Source of the DNA: Phascolarctobacterium sp. ET69
Lineage (GTDB): Bacteria > Bacillota > Negativicutes > Acidaminococcales > Acidaminococcaceae
Length of the DNA: 64,000 nt
Assembly: GCF_023336935.1 (NCBI RefSeq)
Contig: NZ_JAMBLR010000001.1
Coordinates: 434,001-498,000, forward strand
Direction of reading: 5' to 3'
Shown one piece after another: positions 42,382 to 51,306 of the stretch; the first letter of the stretch is position 1; each line of letters starts with the position of its first letter. A program made the translations under genes and the position numbers. The notes under the pieces were generated by a model. That model worked only from the letters and a program-made list of their open reading frames with translations. It searched no databases and was not told where the DNA came from.

Positions 42382-42816
42382 TTACGCCTGCGAAATGCCT
42401 TCCGCTTTAAAGGATAAATCTTTTTTTACTACTTCTGCGCCTGCCGTAATAGACAACGCCAGTTCGTTAAACACAGCCTGTTCAACACGAATTCTACCGT
42501 CATATCCTTTGTTGGCATTTTTCAGCGTTGTTTCAATGGTAAAACGCGGGCTTTGCGGGATAGCTTCACCCCTGCGGATAGTACCGCTACCCATAATGCG
42601 CTGAATAACATCAACATGCAGCATACCGCGCGTTAATTTACCTTCGATGCCAATCTGTCCGTCAAGCTGACGCGGAATACGCTCGCCAGTTTCAAGGTAT
42701 TCTTGCAACTCGTTTGTTACAGTAATTTCAGCTTCCTGATATTGGCCGACAAGCTCCGGCCCATTTTCGCCGATAATAGATATTGTTACATCATAGCCCT
42801 GCAACGGGTCACTCAT
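42382..42816 (-). CDS. tail tube protein (XkdM-like)
   Basis: 144 aa; forms the inner tube of the contractile tail. YDVTISIIGENGPELVGQYQEAEITVTNELQEYLETGERIPRQLDGQIGIEGKLTRGMLHVD matches the PBSX-type tube family. Immediately after the sheath gene. Confidence 0.88.
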   Translation of the reverse strand: MSDPLQGYDVTISIIGENGPELVGQYQEAEITVTNELQEYLETGERIPRQLDGQIGIEGKLTRGMLHVDVIQRIMGSGTIRRGEAIPQSPRFTIETTLKNANKGYDGRIRVEQAVFNELALSITAGAEVVKKDLSFKAEGISQA

Positions 42817-42833
42817 TATTTATACCTCCCTTC

Positions 42834-44249
42834 TTATGCAGCGTCATCTTCGCTCAGTTCGCGCTTCATGCGCAGCACAATAAAGTCAGCCGGATAAAGC
42901 GGCAACCACCTAATAATAGCCGTTAAAATGCGCGCCTGAATGTTTTCCGGCGGATTAGTTTGGCTGTTGCACAAGGTCTTTTTATAGCCACGGATATATC
43001 CGAGGTTCTTCTGTACCTGCAAATAAGCGTCACACTGTGCAGCAATGTTATTCCACAGCGGCGTATCATGCGGCTCGCTGATTGCCCACTGCATGGCGTT
43101 CCACAGTTCCATATTCATTTTATCCTGCTGGCGGCGGATACAGATTTGAGACCATGCGCTGTCACTGGAAAGCGTTAAGCCGTTGCGTACCCTAAAACCA
43201 CGGTTCGGCACAAGCGTAATCGGGCAAATACGCGCTTCGGTAAGCACTTTGACCTGCGCGTAAGTATAATCACCGCGCGTGGACAGAATGCCGTTCACCT
43301 GCTTGTTAGACGGCGACTGATGCGGGTTAAGCACCGAGATAACACCGGCAAGATAACCGTCAGGTGCTACATATTCGCCTTCAAGTTCTTCCGGCTCTAC
43401 CCAAGGATAAGCAAATACGCCGCGGTCACTGTCCAGCGTTTTGGTCTGAGCAATCGCGCTATCCACTGAAAGCTTGTCCTGCGTATTCAAAACAGCAATG
43501 CGCAAACCTTCTTCAATGTCGCAGTTTTCACAGAAAGTAATAAGCGCAGAATGCACTTTATCACTCGTCTGCTGCGCACAAAGTACAATGCCGCACTGTA
43601 TAGGCTCCAGCACTTTAAGCCCGGTACGGTCGCCGGTGCTGCTGTCGATAGCGCCGATATAATCATCATCATCTACTTCTGCTCCATCACTGCCACCGGC
43701 AAGGCTTTTGGCACCTTCGGTAGCATCCGGCAATCCGCTGGCATTTTCTGCAAGCGTGAGTGTTACATATTTCGGTACAATATCCGCGATTTTTTCAAGC
43801 GTAAGTTCCCGGAATTTTTCTACACTGTTTCTAAATGTAATCGTGAGATCAAAAGTAGAAGCTTCTGCATCTTTGTCTACCTCTACTTTAATTTCATTTC
43901 CCCAAGTACCTTCGGATGTTGCTTCTACCGTCAAATATGTAGTACTGCTTTGCATAAGTGTCAAAGTTGCTTTTTTAGCACCTTCGCCTACGATACGCAC
44001 AATTCGCAAATCGTTTGCGCCCTGACGAAGCGCACCGATGGCACTAAGATAGCCGGTTAAACCTTTTACATAACTGCCAAAGGTATTGACAAGCTGGTCC
44101 TCATCGCCGATAGTGGTTGCAAAATTTACAGGCCCACGCTCGAAGGTGCCTACAATGCCAATACCGGCTAGCGACATTTGGTCTGTTGGCCTTGTGCCGA
44201 CATCGCTTTCATCAATCTGCACGGACGGCACAATAAATTCCATTGCCAT
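42834..44249 (-). CDS. tail sheath protein
   Basis: 471 aa; the contractile outer tube, which makes this a myovirus. N-terminal RGTVNF-like FERGPVNFATTIGDEDQLVNTFGSYV, mid segment EPIQCGIVLCAQQ and the C-terminal domain VLTEARICPITLVPNRGFRVRNGLTLSSDSAWSQICIRRQQDKM match Pfam tail-sheath families (XkdK type). Confidence 0.95.
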   Translation of the reverse strand: MAMEFIVPSVQIDESDVGTRPTDQMSLAGIGIVGTFERGPVNFATTIGDEDQLVNTFGSYVKGLTGYLSAIGALRQGANDLRIVRIVGEGAKKATLTLMQSSTTYLTVEATSEGTWGNEIKVEVDKDAEASTFDLTITFRNSVEKFRELTLEKIADIVPKYVTLTLAENASGLPDATEGAKSLAGGSDGAEVDDDDYIGAIDSSTGDRTGLKVLEPIQCGIVLCAQQTSDKVHSALITFCENCDIEEGLRIAVLNTQDKLSVDSAIAQTKTLDSDRGVFAYPWVEPEELEGEYVAPDGYLAGVISVLNPHQSPSNKQVNGILSTRGDYTYAQVKVLTEARICPITLVPNRGFRVRNGLTLSSDSAWSQICIRRQQDKMNMELWNAMQWAISEPHDTPLWNNIAAQCDAYLQVQKNLGYIRGYKKTLCNSQTNPPENIQARILTAIIRWLPLYPADFIVLRMKRELSEDDAA

Positions 44250-44252
44250 GTA

Positions 44253-44768
44253 TTACTCCCCCTTTTTAGATTTTGCTGCTGGCTTTTCTTCTTTATCCGG
44301 TGCAATATCTGCTTTGATAGTTAAAACAGTAGGAACTTTGCTTGGACGCTGACGGTCAAGCCAGAATTTAACTTGTAAAAAAATAACCGACCCTGCAGGT
44401 TTTGACCTGTCAAAATCGGTTAAAAATTTAACTTTTGTAATTTTGCTGCTGCCGGTTACGATGGTTGGCGCTTCCGTAAGCAGATAGCGGATGCGCTCGG
44501 TCAGCATAACGATAATTTCTTCGCTCGCTTCTTCGTACTGTTCCAGCTTCTGCCACGGCACTGACAAGTAAATACCCCAGGTGCCATAGCATTCGTCCTT
44601 GTCCTGCGTATATTCTTTGCAGTCAATTTCATGGCAGCCTACGTTTACTTCGGCGTCTTTACCAGTAGCCGGCACGCCTGCGATAGCGTTGTAGTTATCA
44701 ATAACACTTTTAATAAGGTCATCGTTTTGCAGACGGCTCAGAATTTCTTTTGTGATTTTGTAAATCAA
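44253..44768 (-). CDS. tail terminator-like protein (hypothetical)
   Basis: 171 aa. It is in the slot of the tail-completion protein, between neck genes and sheath. N-terminus IYKITKEILSRLQNDDLIKSVIDNYNAIAG is helical; the C-terminal 20 residues are Lys/Pro-rich. No firm family match; its role is inferred from position. Confidence 0.6.
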   Translation of the reverse strand: MIYKITKEILSRLQNDDLIKSVIDNYNAIAGVPATGKDAEVNVGCHEIDCKEYTQDKDECYGTWGIYLSVPWQKLEQYEEASEEIIVMLTERIRYLLTEAPTIVTGSSKITKVKFLTDFDRSKPAGSVIFLQVKFWLDRQRPSKVPTVLTIKADIAPDKEEKPAAKSKKGE

Positions 44769-45169
44769 GCGCGTTTCACCTCCACGCTAAACAATTTTTT
44801 ATAACTGCTGGTGCTGCCCGTGCCGCCGTCCACCGTTGTGCCGTTAGCACTTATTAAAAAGTCGGCATCGGTAAGTTGTTTTAGCAGACGGTCAACCTCG
44901 CCCTGATATACTTGCAGTTTAGCATAATAAATATCAGTATCAGCATATCCTTCATGCGCCACAGGGTCGCGCCCCATATACTCACGGCATACGCAGATAT
45001 AGGCATAGGCAACGCCTAAACGCTTAACCATATAACTTAACGGCTCAGCGATTTTGTCCTTGCTCACGCCAAATCTCGCAGCGATGGCACGGATATACTG
45101 TTCGGCTTCTTCGATGTGATTTTCTGTTATTGGTAAAACCTCATCATTAAAATCTTTTACCTCAAGCAT
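44765..45169 (-). CDS. head-tail connector/neck protein (hypothetical)
   Basis: 134 aa, mostly helical (ENHIEEAEQYIRAIAARFGVSKDKIAEPLSYMVKRLGVAYAYI). Overlaps the next gene by four bases. Its place after the gp10-like gene suggests a connector. Confidence 0.55.
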   Translation of the reverse strand: MLEVKDFNDEVLPITENHIEEAEQYIRAIAARFGVSKDKIAEPLSYMVKRLGVAYAYICVCREYMGRDPVAHEGYADTDIYYAKLQVYQGEVDRLLKQLTDADFLISANGTTVDGGTGSTSSYKKLFSVEVKRA

Positions 45170-45171
45170 TT

Positions 45172-45645
45172 TTACCCCCTCGCGGCTTCGCTTACATGCC
45201 TCTGGAATATGCGAATAATTGTCCGGCGGTTTTTGTTAAGGGCATTATATAAAAACGGGTCAGGCTTAATGCCGCGTATCTGATGACCACGGCTATATGC
45301 AAAACCATTTTTGGCAACCCAGCGCAGGGCATATTTTGCTTTTGGGCGCACATTATACGCCCTGCCACTGCGGCCATAAACGCCGGTACCTTCATGCTGG
45401 TAGATACCGTAAGGCACCTTTTTATCCAGCATGACTTTACCTTCGTTTTTTGTTATTTCCGTTGCTATGCCTTCACGTTCCAATTTGCCGGTGCGAGATG
45501 TATATTCATGTTCCTGCTGGGCTGTTGTTTTAACCAATTCTGTGGCTTCTTTCAGTGACCGGTTTACAGCTTTTTCAATTTGTACCGGCAATACTTTTTC
45601 AACGTGCCGCAGGACTTTTTCCATGTCAATCTCTACCGACAGCAT
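45172..45645 (-). CDS. HK97 gp10-like tail completion protein
   Basis: 157 aa. Family pattern: IEKAVNRSLKEATELVKTTAQQEHEYTSRTGKL at the front and VPYGIYQHEGTGVYGRSG followed by IKPDPFLYNALNKN. Its start overlaps the capsid-gene stop by one base. Confidence 0.8.
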   Translation of the reverse strand: MLSVEIDMEKVLRHVEKVLPVQIEKAVNRSLKEATELVKTTAQQEHEYTSRTGKLEREGIATEITKNEGKVMLDKKVPYGIYQHEGTGVYGRSGRAYNVRPKAKYALRWVAKNGFAYSRGHQIRGIKPDPFLYNALNKNRRTIIRIFQRHVSEAARG

Positions 45646-46700
45646 TAGGCTACATTCGCAATGAATACAGTTTCGGAGCTTTCAAAGGACGGAAGCATAA
45701 TTGCAGATACGATGGTTTTTGCATTTACCGGGTGGATTTCTTTGTAAGTGGTAATTGCAACGCCGGTTTTAACGATAGATACGCTTGCGCCGTTCTGACC
45801 GGTCATCAGGTCTGCTTCTTCCGGCGTAGTGCCGAACCAGGTATTACCGAGATTACCGGGTGGCAGCAAGGTAAATACATTATCCGGGAAGAACTGCTGG
45901 CTCTCGCCACCTGCTACAATCAGGTATTTTTTAGTGTAAACAGATACCTGCAAGCGGAATTTTTCATTGAACCAGTTTTTAAGCTGGGCATCAGTAATCG
46001 GCGTGGAAGCAGTCAACAACGGCTTCAATTCCGTAAGAATTTCAGTATTCTTTTTCAGGTAATTGAAAGTTTTACGGCTGCAAATAGCTCGGGTTGGACG
46101 CACGCCAGTATCACTTTCGATAATGTCAATCCAGCTTTCGATTTGTTCAGTAACAGGTGCGGCGGCGTTGCTCCATGCGTTAGTGCTGGTAAGTTTGGCT
46201 TGAATATGTTTAGTATTAAATTTGTAGTCAAAATCACGGTGCAATCCGGTTTTATCTACAATAGAAATTTTACCGGTAGAAAGCAACTGCATACGCATAC
46301 GTTCAGCATCTACATCAACACCTGCAACAAGGTTGTTGGCATCATCATAAATTTTCTGTACAGCGGTTTTAACGGAAGAATCCATGTTTGCCGCCATAAA
46401 GGTAAGCAGGTTTTGGCGTTCTTCTTCGCCGATGCGCATAGCTTCACGGAAGAATGGCATTTTAGTTTCGCTGATAGTCAAGCCCATGCGGTCACGGAGA
46501 GGCGCCTTAGCGTCAAATGCGCCGTTAGCCAGCGCTACCGGCAGGCTGCTATGGGTTTTAATCCATTTCAGGTCAATGCCGACTTTTTTCTTTGCCGGAA
46601 ACAACAGTTCACCGAGGTAAGGGATTTGGTTGCTCCCCAATTCGTTAACATAGGCGGCAATAACAGGGGCATTGACATAATCAAAAATTGTTTTAGGCAT
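45645..46700 (-). CDS. major capsid protein E family
   Basis: 351 aa, lambda gpE-type coat protein. Landmarks: LGELLFPAKKKVGIDLKWIKTHSSLPVALANGAFDAKAPLRDR and the C-terminal FGTTPEEADLMTGQNG...VAITTYKEIHPVNAKTIVSAIMLPSFES. Follows the decoration-like and scaffold genes. Confidence 0.93.
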   Translation of the reverse strand: MPKTIFDYVNAPVIAAYVNELGSNQIPYLGELLFPAKKKVGIDLKWIKTHSSLPVALANGAFDAKAPLRDRMGLTISETKMPFFREAMRIGEEERQNLLTFMAANMDSSVKTAVQKIYDDANNLVAGVDVDAERMRMQLLSTGKISIVDKTGLHRDFDYKFNTKHIQAKLTSTNAWSNAAAPVTEQIESWIDIIESDTGVRPTRAICSRKTFNYLKKNTEILTELKPLLTASTPITDAQLKNWFNEKFRLQVSVYTKKYLIVAGGESQQFFPDNVFTLLPPGNLGNTWFGTTPEEADLMTGQNGASVSIVKTGVAITTYKEIHPVNAKTIVSAIMLPSFESSETVFIANVA

Positions 46701-46715
46701 TATTTACTCCTCCTC

Positions 46716-47114
46716 TTATTCATCATCTTTGGTGCCGATAAAGGTAATTTGTTTCAGCGCTGTAATCATAGTTGCAGTGGGTGCTTCGGGCAGCTTTGTT
46801 ACATCAATAAAGCCGTGAATAATCAGTGCGCCAATTTCCGGCCCACCGGTTACATCCACATCATTCATCAATACACCTTCTGCGGCAACAGCGGTAACCA
46901 GCGGTTCGCTTTGTCCATCAACAGATTTTTTTGCCGCTTGGCTACGGTCAGCAATTACACCGCCACCTAAAATAGTGCCAGCAGGCACAATCTTTCTGCC
47001 GTCAGCGTCTGCGGTTACATCAGTATCACCTACCATAATGGGAATTGCCACATAGTGGTCAGGGATAGCAAGAATTGTTTTCGTGGTAGTCAGTTCAGTT
47101 TCTTTAAAATACAT
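46716..47114 (-). CDS. head decoration-like protein
   Basis: 132 aa from ATG 47114 (AGGAGG upstream). Its Val/Ala/Gly-rich beta pattern (TILGGGVIADRSQAAKKSVDG, VAAEGVLMNDVDVTGGPEIGALIIHGFID) resembles lambda gpD/head-stabilising proteins. It lies just before the coat gene, the usual location. Confidence 0.7.
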   Translation of the reverse strand: MYFKETELTTTKTILAIPDHYVAIPIMVGDTDVTADADGRKIVPAGTILGGGVIADRSQAAKKSVDGQSEPLVTAVAAEGVLMNDVDVTGGPEIGALIIHGFIDVTKLPEAPTATMITALKQITFIGTKDDE

Positions 47115-47127
47115 AGTTTTTACCTCC

Positions 47128-47835
47128 TTACTCAAAATATGCGCCAAGCGCTTTATCATCAGGCTGGCCACCTTTGGCTTCCTTAGCAAGCTCTTTGGCA
47201 AAATCGGACATATCGCCGTCTTTGCCACCGGCACCGCCAGTGCCGCCGCCAGCGCCACCCTTCTGAACATTTTTTACAAAGGTCGGATTCTTATCTAACC
47301 AGTCTTTGATACCTTCTTCAATCGTTGCTCCGTCATCTCCGTAGGTCAGCGTTTCATCATCGTTTACTTTTACGTTGCCACGGAACATGGGCAGCATAGT
47401 CGATGCGTCAATAGCATTGTTTTTGTTAAGTGCTTCCAGCAGGGCAGTGTCTACCATGCTGCGGTGACGTTTTTCGCGTTCTTCGGAGTTTTTAGTGTTA
47501 AGGTCTGCAATCTGTTTCTCAAGACGCTTAATTTTGCGTTCAGCGGCGGCGTTATCTCCTGTTCCACCTTTTGCCTTTAAAGCGTCAGCAACAGCAGCCT
47601 GCAAATCCTCTGCATCTTCATCAACGCCCAGCACATCGGCGAACACTGCAATCTTTTCTTCCAGCGGCTTAACTTTGCCCTCGGCATCTTTTACCTTCGT
47701 ATTCAGCGTGCGGATGTTCTTTTCTTTAGCCTTGATATCTTCATCTTTAGCTTTAATAACTGCTTCCAACGCTTTTGCAACCGGACCGCCGTCCTGAGTT
47801 TTGTTTAAAAATGCGTAAATTTCTTCAATGTTCAT
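47128..47835 (-). CDS. phage scaffolding protein
   Basis: 235 aa, coiled-coil rich and acidic (AKDEDIKAKEKNIRTLNTKVKDAEGKVKPLEEKI), with a Gly-rich linker (GGAGGGTGGAGG) and a short C-terminus; this is the usual make-up of internal scaffolds (GP20-type). ATG 47835 follows GGGAGTAAATT. Confidence 0.85.
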   Translation of the reverse strand: MNIEEIYAFLNKTQDGGPVAKALEAVIKAKDEDIKAKEKNIRTLNTKVKDAEGKVKPLEEKIAVFADVLGVDEDAEDLQAAVADALKAKGGTGDNAAAERKIKRLEKQIADLNTKNSEEREKRHRSMVDTALLEALNKNNAIDASTMLPMFRGNVKVNDDETLTYGDDGATIEEGIKDWLDKNPTFVKNVQKGGAGGGTGGAGGKDGDMSDFAKELAKEAKGGQPDDKALGAYFE

Positions 47836-47874
47836 AATTTACTCCCTTCAAATTTATTTTTGGGTATAAAAAAA

Positions 47875-47891
47875 GCCGCTTTATATGCGGC
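47875..47891 (-). terminator. terminator ahead of the scaffold gene
   Basis: Stem GCCGC/GCGGC (47875-47879, 47887-47891) with seven T on the minus strand. Confidence 0.6.
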
Positions 47892-47936
47892 ACAAACAAT
47901 CAATATCCCCACCTCCTAAAATCGGGCATAAAAAAA

Positions 47937-47958
47937 CGCCTATGTAAAAACATAAGCG
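47937..47958 (-). terminator. terminator after the MuF toxin/immunity-like pair
   Basis: 8-bp stem with one mismatch (47937-47944, 47951-47958), then TTTTTTTATG on the minus strand, just after the stop of gene 47962. Confidence 0.65.
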
Positions 47959-47961
47959 CGG

Positions 47962-48186
47962 CTAATCTTTAAGTTGTTCTAATTCAGCATTTATTTTTTT
48001 TACTTTTTCCCAAAATGTTCGCATGAGTTCTTTTTGCTCTCTTAAATAAGGGCACTGGCTATCTAACCCACCAGTTCCATATTTTTCTTCCCATTCTAAT
48101 ATTTTATCTACAACTTTGCTATATTCTTTTTTATGTTCATTGTATAATTGCTCTTTTTGGGCAATCAACTCATCTTTTTTATTCAC
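47962..48186 (-). CDS. small coiled-coil protein, candidate immunity protein
   Basis: 74 aa, highly charged coiled coil (LIAQKEQLYNEHKKEYSKVVDKILEWEEKYG). It overlaps the end of the MuF gene by 8 bases and is followed by two terminators, so it goes with that gene and not with the scaffold. In MuF polymorphic toxin loci this slot holds the immunity gene (inference). Confidence 0.6.
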   Translation of the reverse strand: MNKKDELIAQKEQLYNEHKKEYSKVVDKILEWEEKYGTGGLDSQCPYLREQKELMRTFWEKVKKINAELEQLKD

Positions 48187-49879
48187 GAGAAATTCTCCTA
48201 TAATAATATTTATATTTCTTAGCCAAAATATTATTTATTTCATGGAAGCCATCCTCATCAATATCAAAATCTACGCCGTAATCTCCAAACCGAGATTTAT
48301 CTAAAACTTCCATATAGGCTATAGTGTTAAAATCAATAGCGATATTGTTAGTATTCCCAAACAAAGTATTTTGATTAGTTACAATTTCGTAAATATACTT
48401 TTCGTCAACACCTCTAAGCCTATTAAGTTTATAATTTAAAACCTCTTTTATGTCAAAATGACTAAAAGAATAGTGTGTTTCTTTTATCGGATGGTTATGC
48501 GTAACGGTTGCCCCTTCGAGTTCTTTTTCTCCAATGTTACGAAAGTTAACACTTGCTTCTTCACCAACAACGCTAAATACCTTACCTTCTTTGGTAATAA
48601 TTATAGCAGTTTCATGGTCAAGTTTCACCATTTCCTTTTCGTATTTTTCCAGTGTTTCATCAACCTTATCTAATGCGACCTTATCAACATACACCGGCTC
48701 GCTGATTTTACCACTGAAAGCCTTACTGGTAAAATCATCTGCTCCCAGTCTTACAACAGCAGGCTTTGTTTTATGCACCAGCTTCTGCCAGTCCTCTCCT
48801 GCATTGTACCGCGCCGCGCCTTCCTTACCAAACAGTATTTGCTTTTGCACAGCACTTCGGCTGTTTATATATTCGCGGGCCTTTTCTGGTTTCCATTCTC
48901 CTTTTAAATCGCCCTCAAAAATCTTGCTGTAATAACACATACAGTGCGGATGTACTGGTATATCAGGTTGTTTACCTTTTGGAAAAACGCCTTTACCGTA
49001 ACCAAAATCAGCGTTGGCATAGACATCGCAGATATCATAAGGTTTTGTTTTATGCGCCGATGATAAAGTATATTTAAAACCTACTATATCATCATCACTA
49101 CTGCTATCAGCCATATAACCTTCATACCACGCGCGGGCGGACTCTGTCCTGGCGATGCGTTCGGCATAATACCGGCTTTTTTCCTGCACCGCCGTCCACA
49201 ACGCTTTATCAACGGCTTCGGTTTCCAGCTTTGCGCAGGCTTCAACAAGGTCTTTATATGCCCTTTTCAGAGCCTTGGTTGTCAGCCTGTCCGGATTTTT
49301 TAACTTCTGCGCCGCCTGCAACACGCCCAGTTTACTTAGTTCTGACGCATCGCCCTGCACAGCTAAACGCGCCTGCCGCACCAGCTTTTTAAGATACTCC
49401 GGCAAATCAGCAGGTTTAATTACTGCTTTGCCGCTGTTATAGCCATCGTACAGCTTGCGCGCCATATCAATAACGCTGTCGCTATTATTAACGCTGGCCG
49501 TTACCGTGCTGATGATATTCTGCCGCAAGACTTTATCAACGCCGTGCAGGCGTTCCGACAGTTTCATGCCATCAGCGGACCACGGCTTTTTCATAAGCAC
49601 CTTTTTAATCTCGGCTTTAGCTTCCGCTGTTACCTGTTCCGGCCGCAATCCAAAACCAGCTATGGCACTGGCTACCACAGCGGCGGCGATAAGTTCAGTG
49701 TTATGGCTGTCAAAGTCCAAATCCTCAAGCACTTTTTGCACGGCGTCACGGATATCCATACCCTTTTCCATTTCAAACTTTACGGCGGCAATAACATCAT
49801 CGCCAAAAGCCTTAAATGCCGTGGTATACTCTGCTATTATCTCCCGGACTTTATCTGCAAATTCTTTATCGGCGGCCAT
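48179..49879 (-). CDS. MuF-domain minor head protein with C-terminal JAMM-like effector domain
   Basis: 566 aa, against ~300-400 for an ordinary SPP1 gp7/Mu gpF head protein. Residues ~1-330 are the head-morphogenesis part, ending in the MuF core (AERIARTESARAWYEGYM ... PVHPHCMCYYSKIF). After a linker, residues ~395-566 carry AIIITKEGKVFSVVGEE and THNHPIKETHYSFSHFD, the H-x-H-P ... S-x-x-D pattern of JAB/JAMM metal hydrolases. The C-terminal part is more AT-rich. MuF polymorphic toxins are delivered with the phage head; this is the likely class, though the target is unknown. Confidence 0.85.
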   Translation of the reverse strand: MAADKEFADKVREIIAEYTTAFKAFGDDVIAAVKFEMEKGMDIRDAVQKVLEDLDFDSHNTELIAAAVVASAIAGFGLRPEQVTAEAKAEIKKVLMKKPWSADGMKLSERLHGVDKVLRQNIISTVTASVNNSDSVIDMARKLYDGYNSGKAVIKPADLPEYLKKLVRQARLAVQGDASELSKLGVLQAAQKLKNPDRLTTKALKRAYKDLVEACAKLETEAVDKALWTAVQEKSRYYAERIARTESARAWYEGYMADSSSDDDIVGFKYTLSSAHKTKPYDICDVYANADFGYGKGVFPKGKQPDIPVHPHCMCYYSKIFEGDLKGEWKPEKAREYINSRSAVQKQILFGKEGAARYNAGEDWQKLVHKTKPAVVRLGADDFTSKAFSGKISEPVYVDKVALDKVDETLEKYEKEMVKLDHETAIIITKEGKVFSVVGEEASVNFRNIGEKELEGATVTHNHPIKETHYSFSHFDIKEVLNYKLNRLRGVDEKYIYEIVTNQNTLFGNTNNIAIDFNTIAYMEVLDKSRFGDYGVDFDIDEDGFHEINNILAKKYKYYYRRISRE

Positions 49880-51297
49880 TATTCAACACCGCCGTCATCT
49901 CCGGCGTTATTGGTTGGTTCGGCGTGGTTAGCATCAACCGCCTGCTGGTCGATATCATCAATAACCGCCTGTATTTCCTCATCGTCCATATCAGACAGCA
50001 GCATTTTTGCAGCTTTCTTTTTGACCGCAGTGTCAAATTTACCACCGACCGCCCAGCTGAGGGCATCGGTAATTTTATCCAGTTCGCTGCTTATATCAAC
50101 AACGCCAAAATTGCGGCTATACTGAACATTAACTCCAAGTTCTTTGCCAATATAATTACCAAAAATAACGGCAATCTGCTGTTCTGTTTCCTCACAATTT
50201 TGTGCAAAATCGCTAAGGCTTTGCATCATAGTTTTATTATCCCATTCTTTAGCTATACCGCTCTGCTGGCTCTGTACACCTGTAACGCCCGCACGGTCTG
50301 CCATGCGATAGATTTCTTCAATCAGCATTTTAAGCTCCGTGTGCAGCATTTCAGACGGCCCGTTATCGGGAGTAATAAACGCAGGCGCATTGTTACCGGC
50401 ATACAACAGCATATTATTTGTGCCGATGTTAATGCTTGCGTAATTATCAGGGTTAGGGTCATCAGAACTCATTTGATACACCAACACGCTGAACGCCTGG
50501 TTGCGGTTGCGCTCGCGCAGTTCAGAACAGGCGTTATAGATTGCAAGGTTTACGCGGGCAATCTGGTAAAAATCGCTAAATGGTTTGAGCCTATCACCCA
50601 TATCATCTTCCACTGCCGCACCTAACAATGGCACCACCGGCACAACGCCTGCACTGTTTATACCGCTTTCTGTTCCACCTTTTCGCGTAACCTGCCACAT
50701 TTCTTTGGTCCATGTCCAGCTTTCGGTGATGTCCGATTTTGACATGTTTACTACTTCGGTGTATGTAATATCGTACCTGACAAGGGTTAAATTACCGTAT
50801 TTATCAAGCGCATATTCTTTAACGTCCTGCGGCTTAACGGTATACAGATAAGGATATTTACGCTCCGCCAACGCCTGCGCCTTATTGGCCGGTAAATCCT
50901 TATAATTTTCGACAACAATAAACATCGCGCCGTATATTTTCGCCTGTTTGGCAGCTTTTTTCATGAAAGTATCCATGGAAGTATTCTTGCCGTCCACGTT
51001 TTTCAAAAACTCCGTCCAGTAATCATCGCCAACTTTCGCCGTGCGTGCTGGCGGGTCATCAAACAGCGGGTTTACAGCTGCATTGATACATGGTTTAACA
51101 TAATTCAAAAAATACGCTACACGCTGGCGATTTACATAGTTTTCGGCAGACTCGCGCGGGTGCTTAACCAAATAATTAGCGCTGTAATACCCGCCATTGC
51201 CAAAGTAACTATCGTGCATAAAAGTGTAGGGGTCAGTATTTACCACACCGGCAACAACGCCGCCAGCACTTACAGCCAACTCCTGTTCCTTGCCCAT
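49879..51297 (-). CDS. phage portal protein
   Basis: 472 aa; the dodecameric DNA gate at the head vertex. Portal features: NYVNRQRVAYFLNYVKPCINAAVNPLFDDP, the WTKEMWQVTRK beta region, helical LARVN-like IARVNLAIYNACSELRERNRNQAFSVLVYQ, and an acidic C-terminus. Between terminase and MuF gene, overlapping the latter by one base. Confidence 0.9.
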   Translation of the reverse strand: MGKEQELAVSAGGVVAGVVNTDPYTFMHDSYFGNGGYYSANYLVKHPRESAENYVNRQRVAYFLNYVKPCINAAVNPLFDDPPARTAKVGDDYWTEFLKNVDGKNTSMDTFMKKAAKQAKIYGAMFIVVENYKDLPANKAQALAERKYPYLYTVKPQDVKEYALDKYGNLTLVRYDITYTEVVNMSKSDITESWTWTKEMWQVTRKGGTESGINSAGVVPVVPLLGAAVEDDMGDRLKPFSDFYQIARVNLAIYNACSELRERNRNQAFSVLVYQMSSDDPNPDNYASINIGTNNMLLYAGNNAPAFITPDNGPSEMLHTELKMLIEEIYRMADRAGVTGVQSQQSGIAKEWDNKTMMQSLSDFAQNCEETEQQIAVIFGNYIGKELGVNVQYSRNFGVVDISSELDKITDALSWAVGGKFDTAVKKKAAKMLLSDMDDEEIQAVIDDIDQQAVDANHAEPTNNAGDDGGVE

Positions 51298-51306
51298 TTA
51301 AACCTC

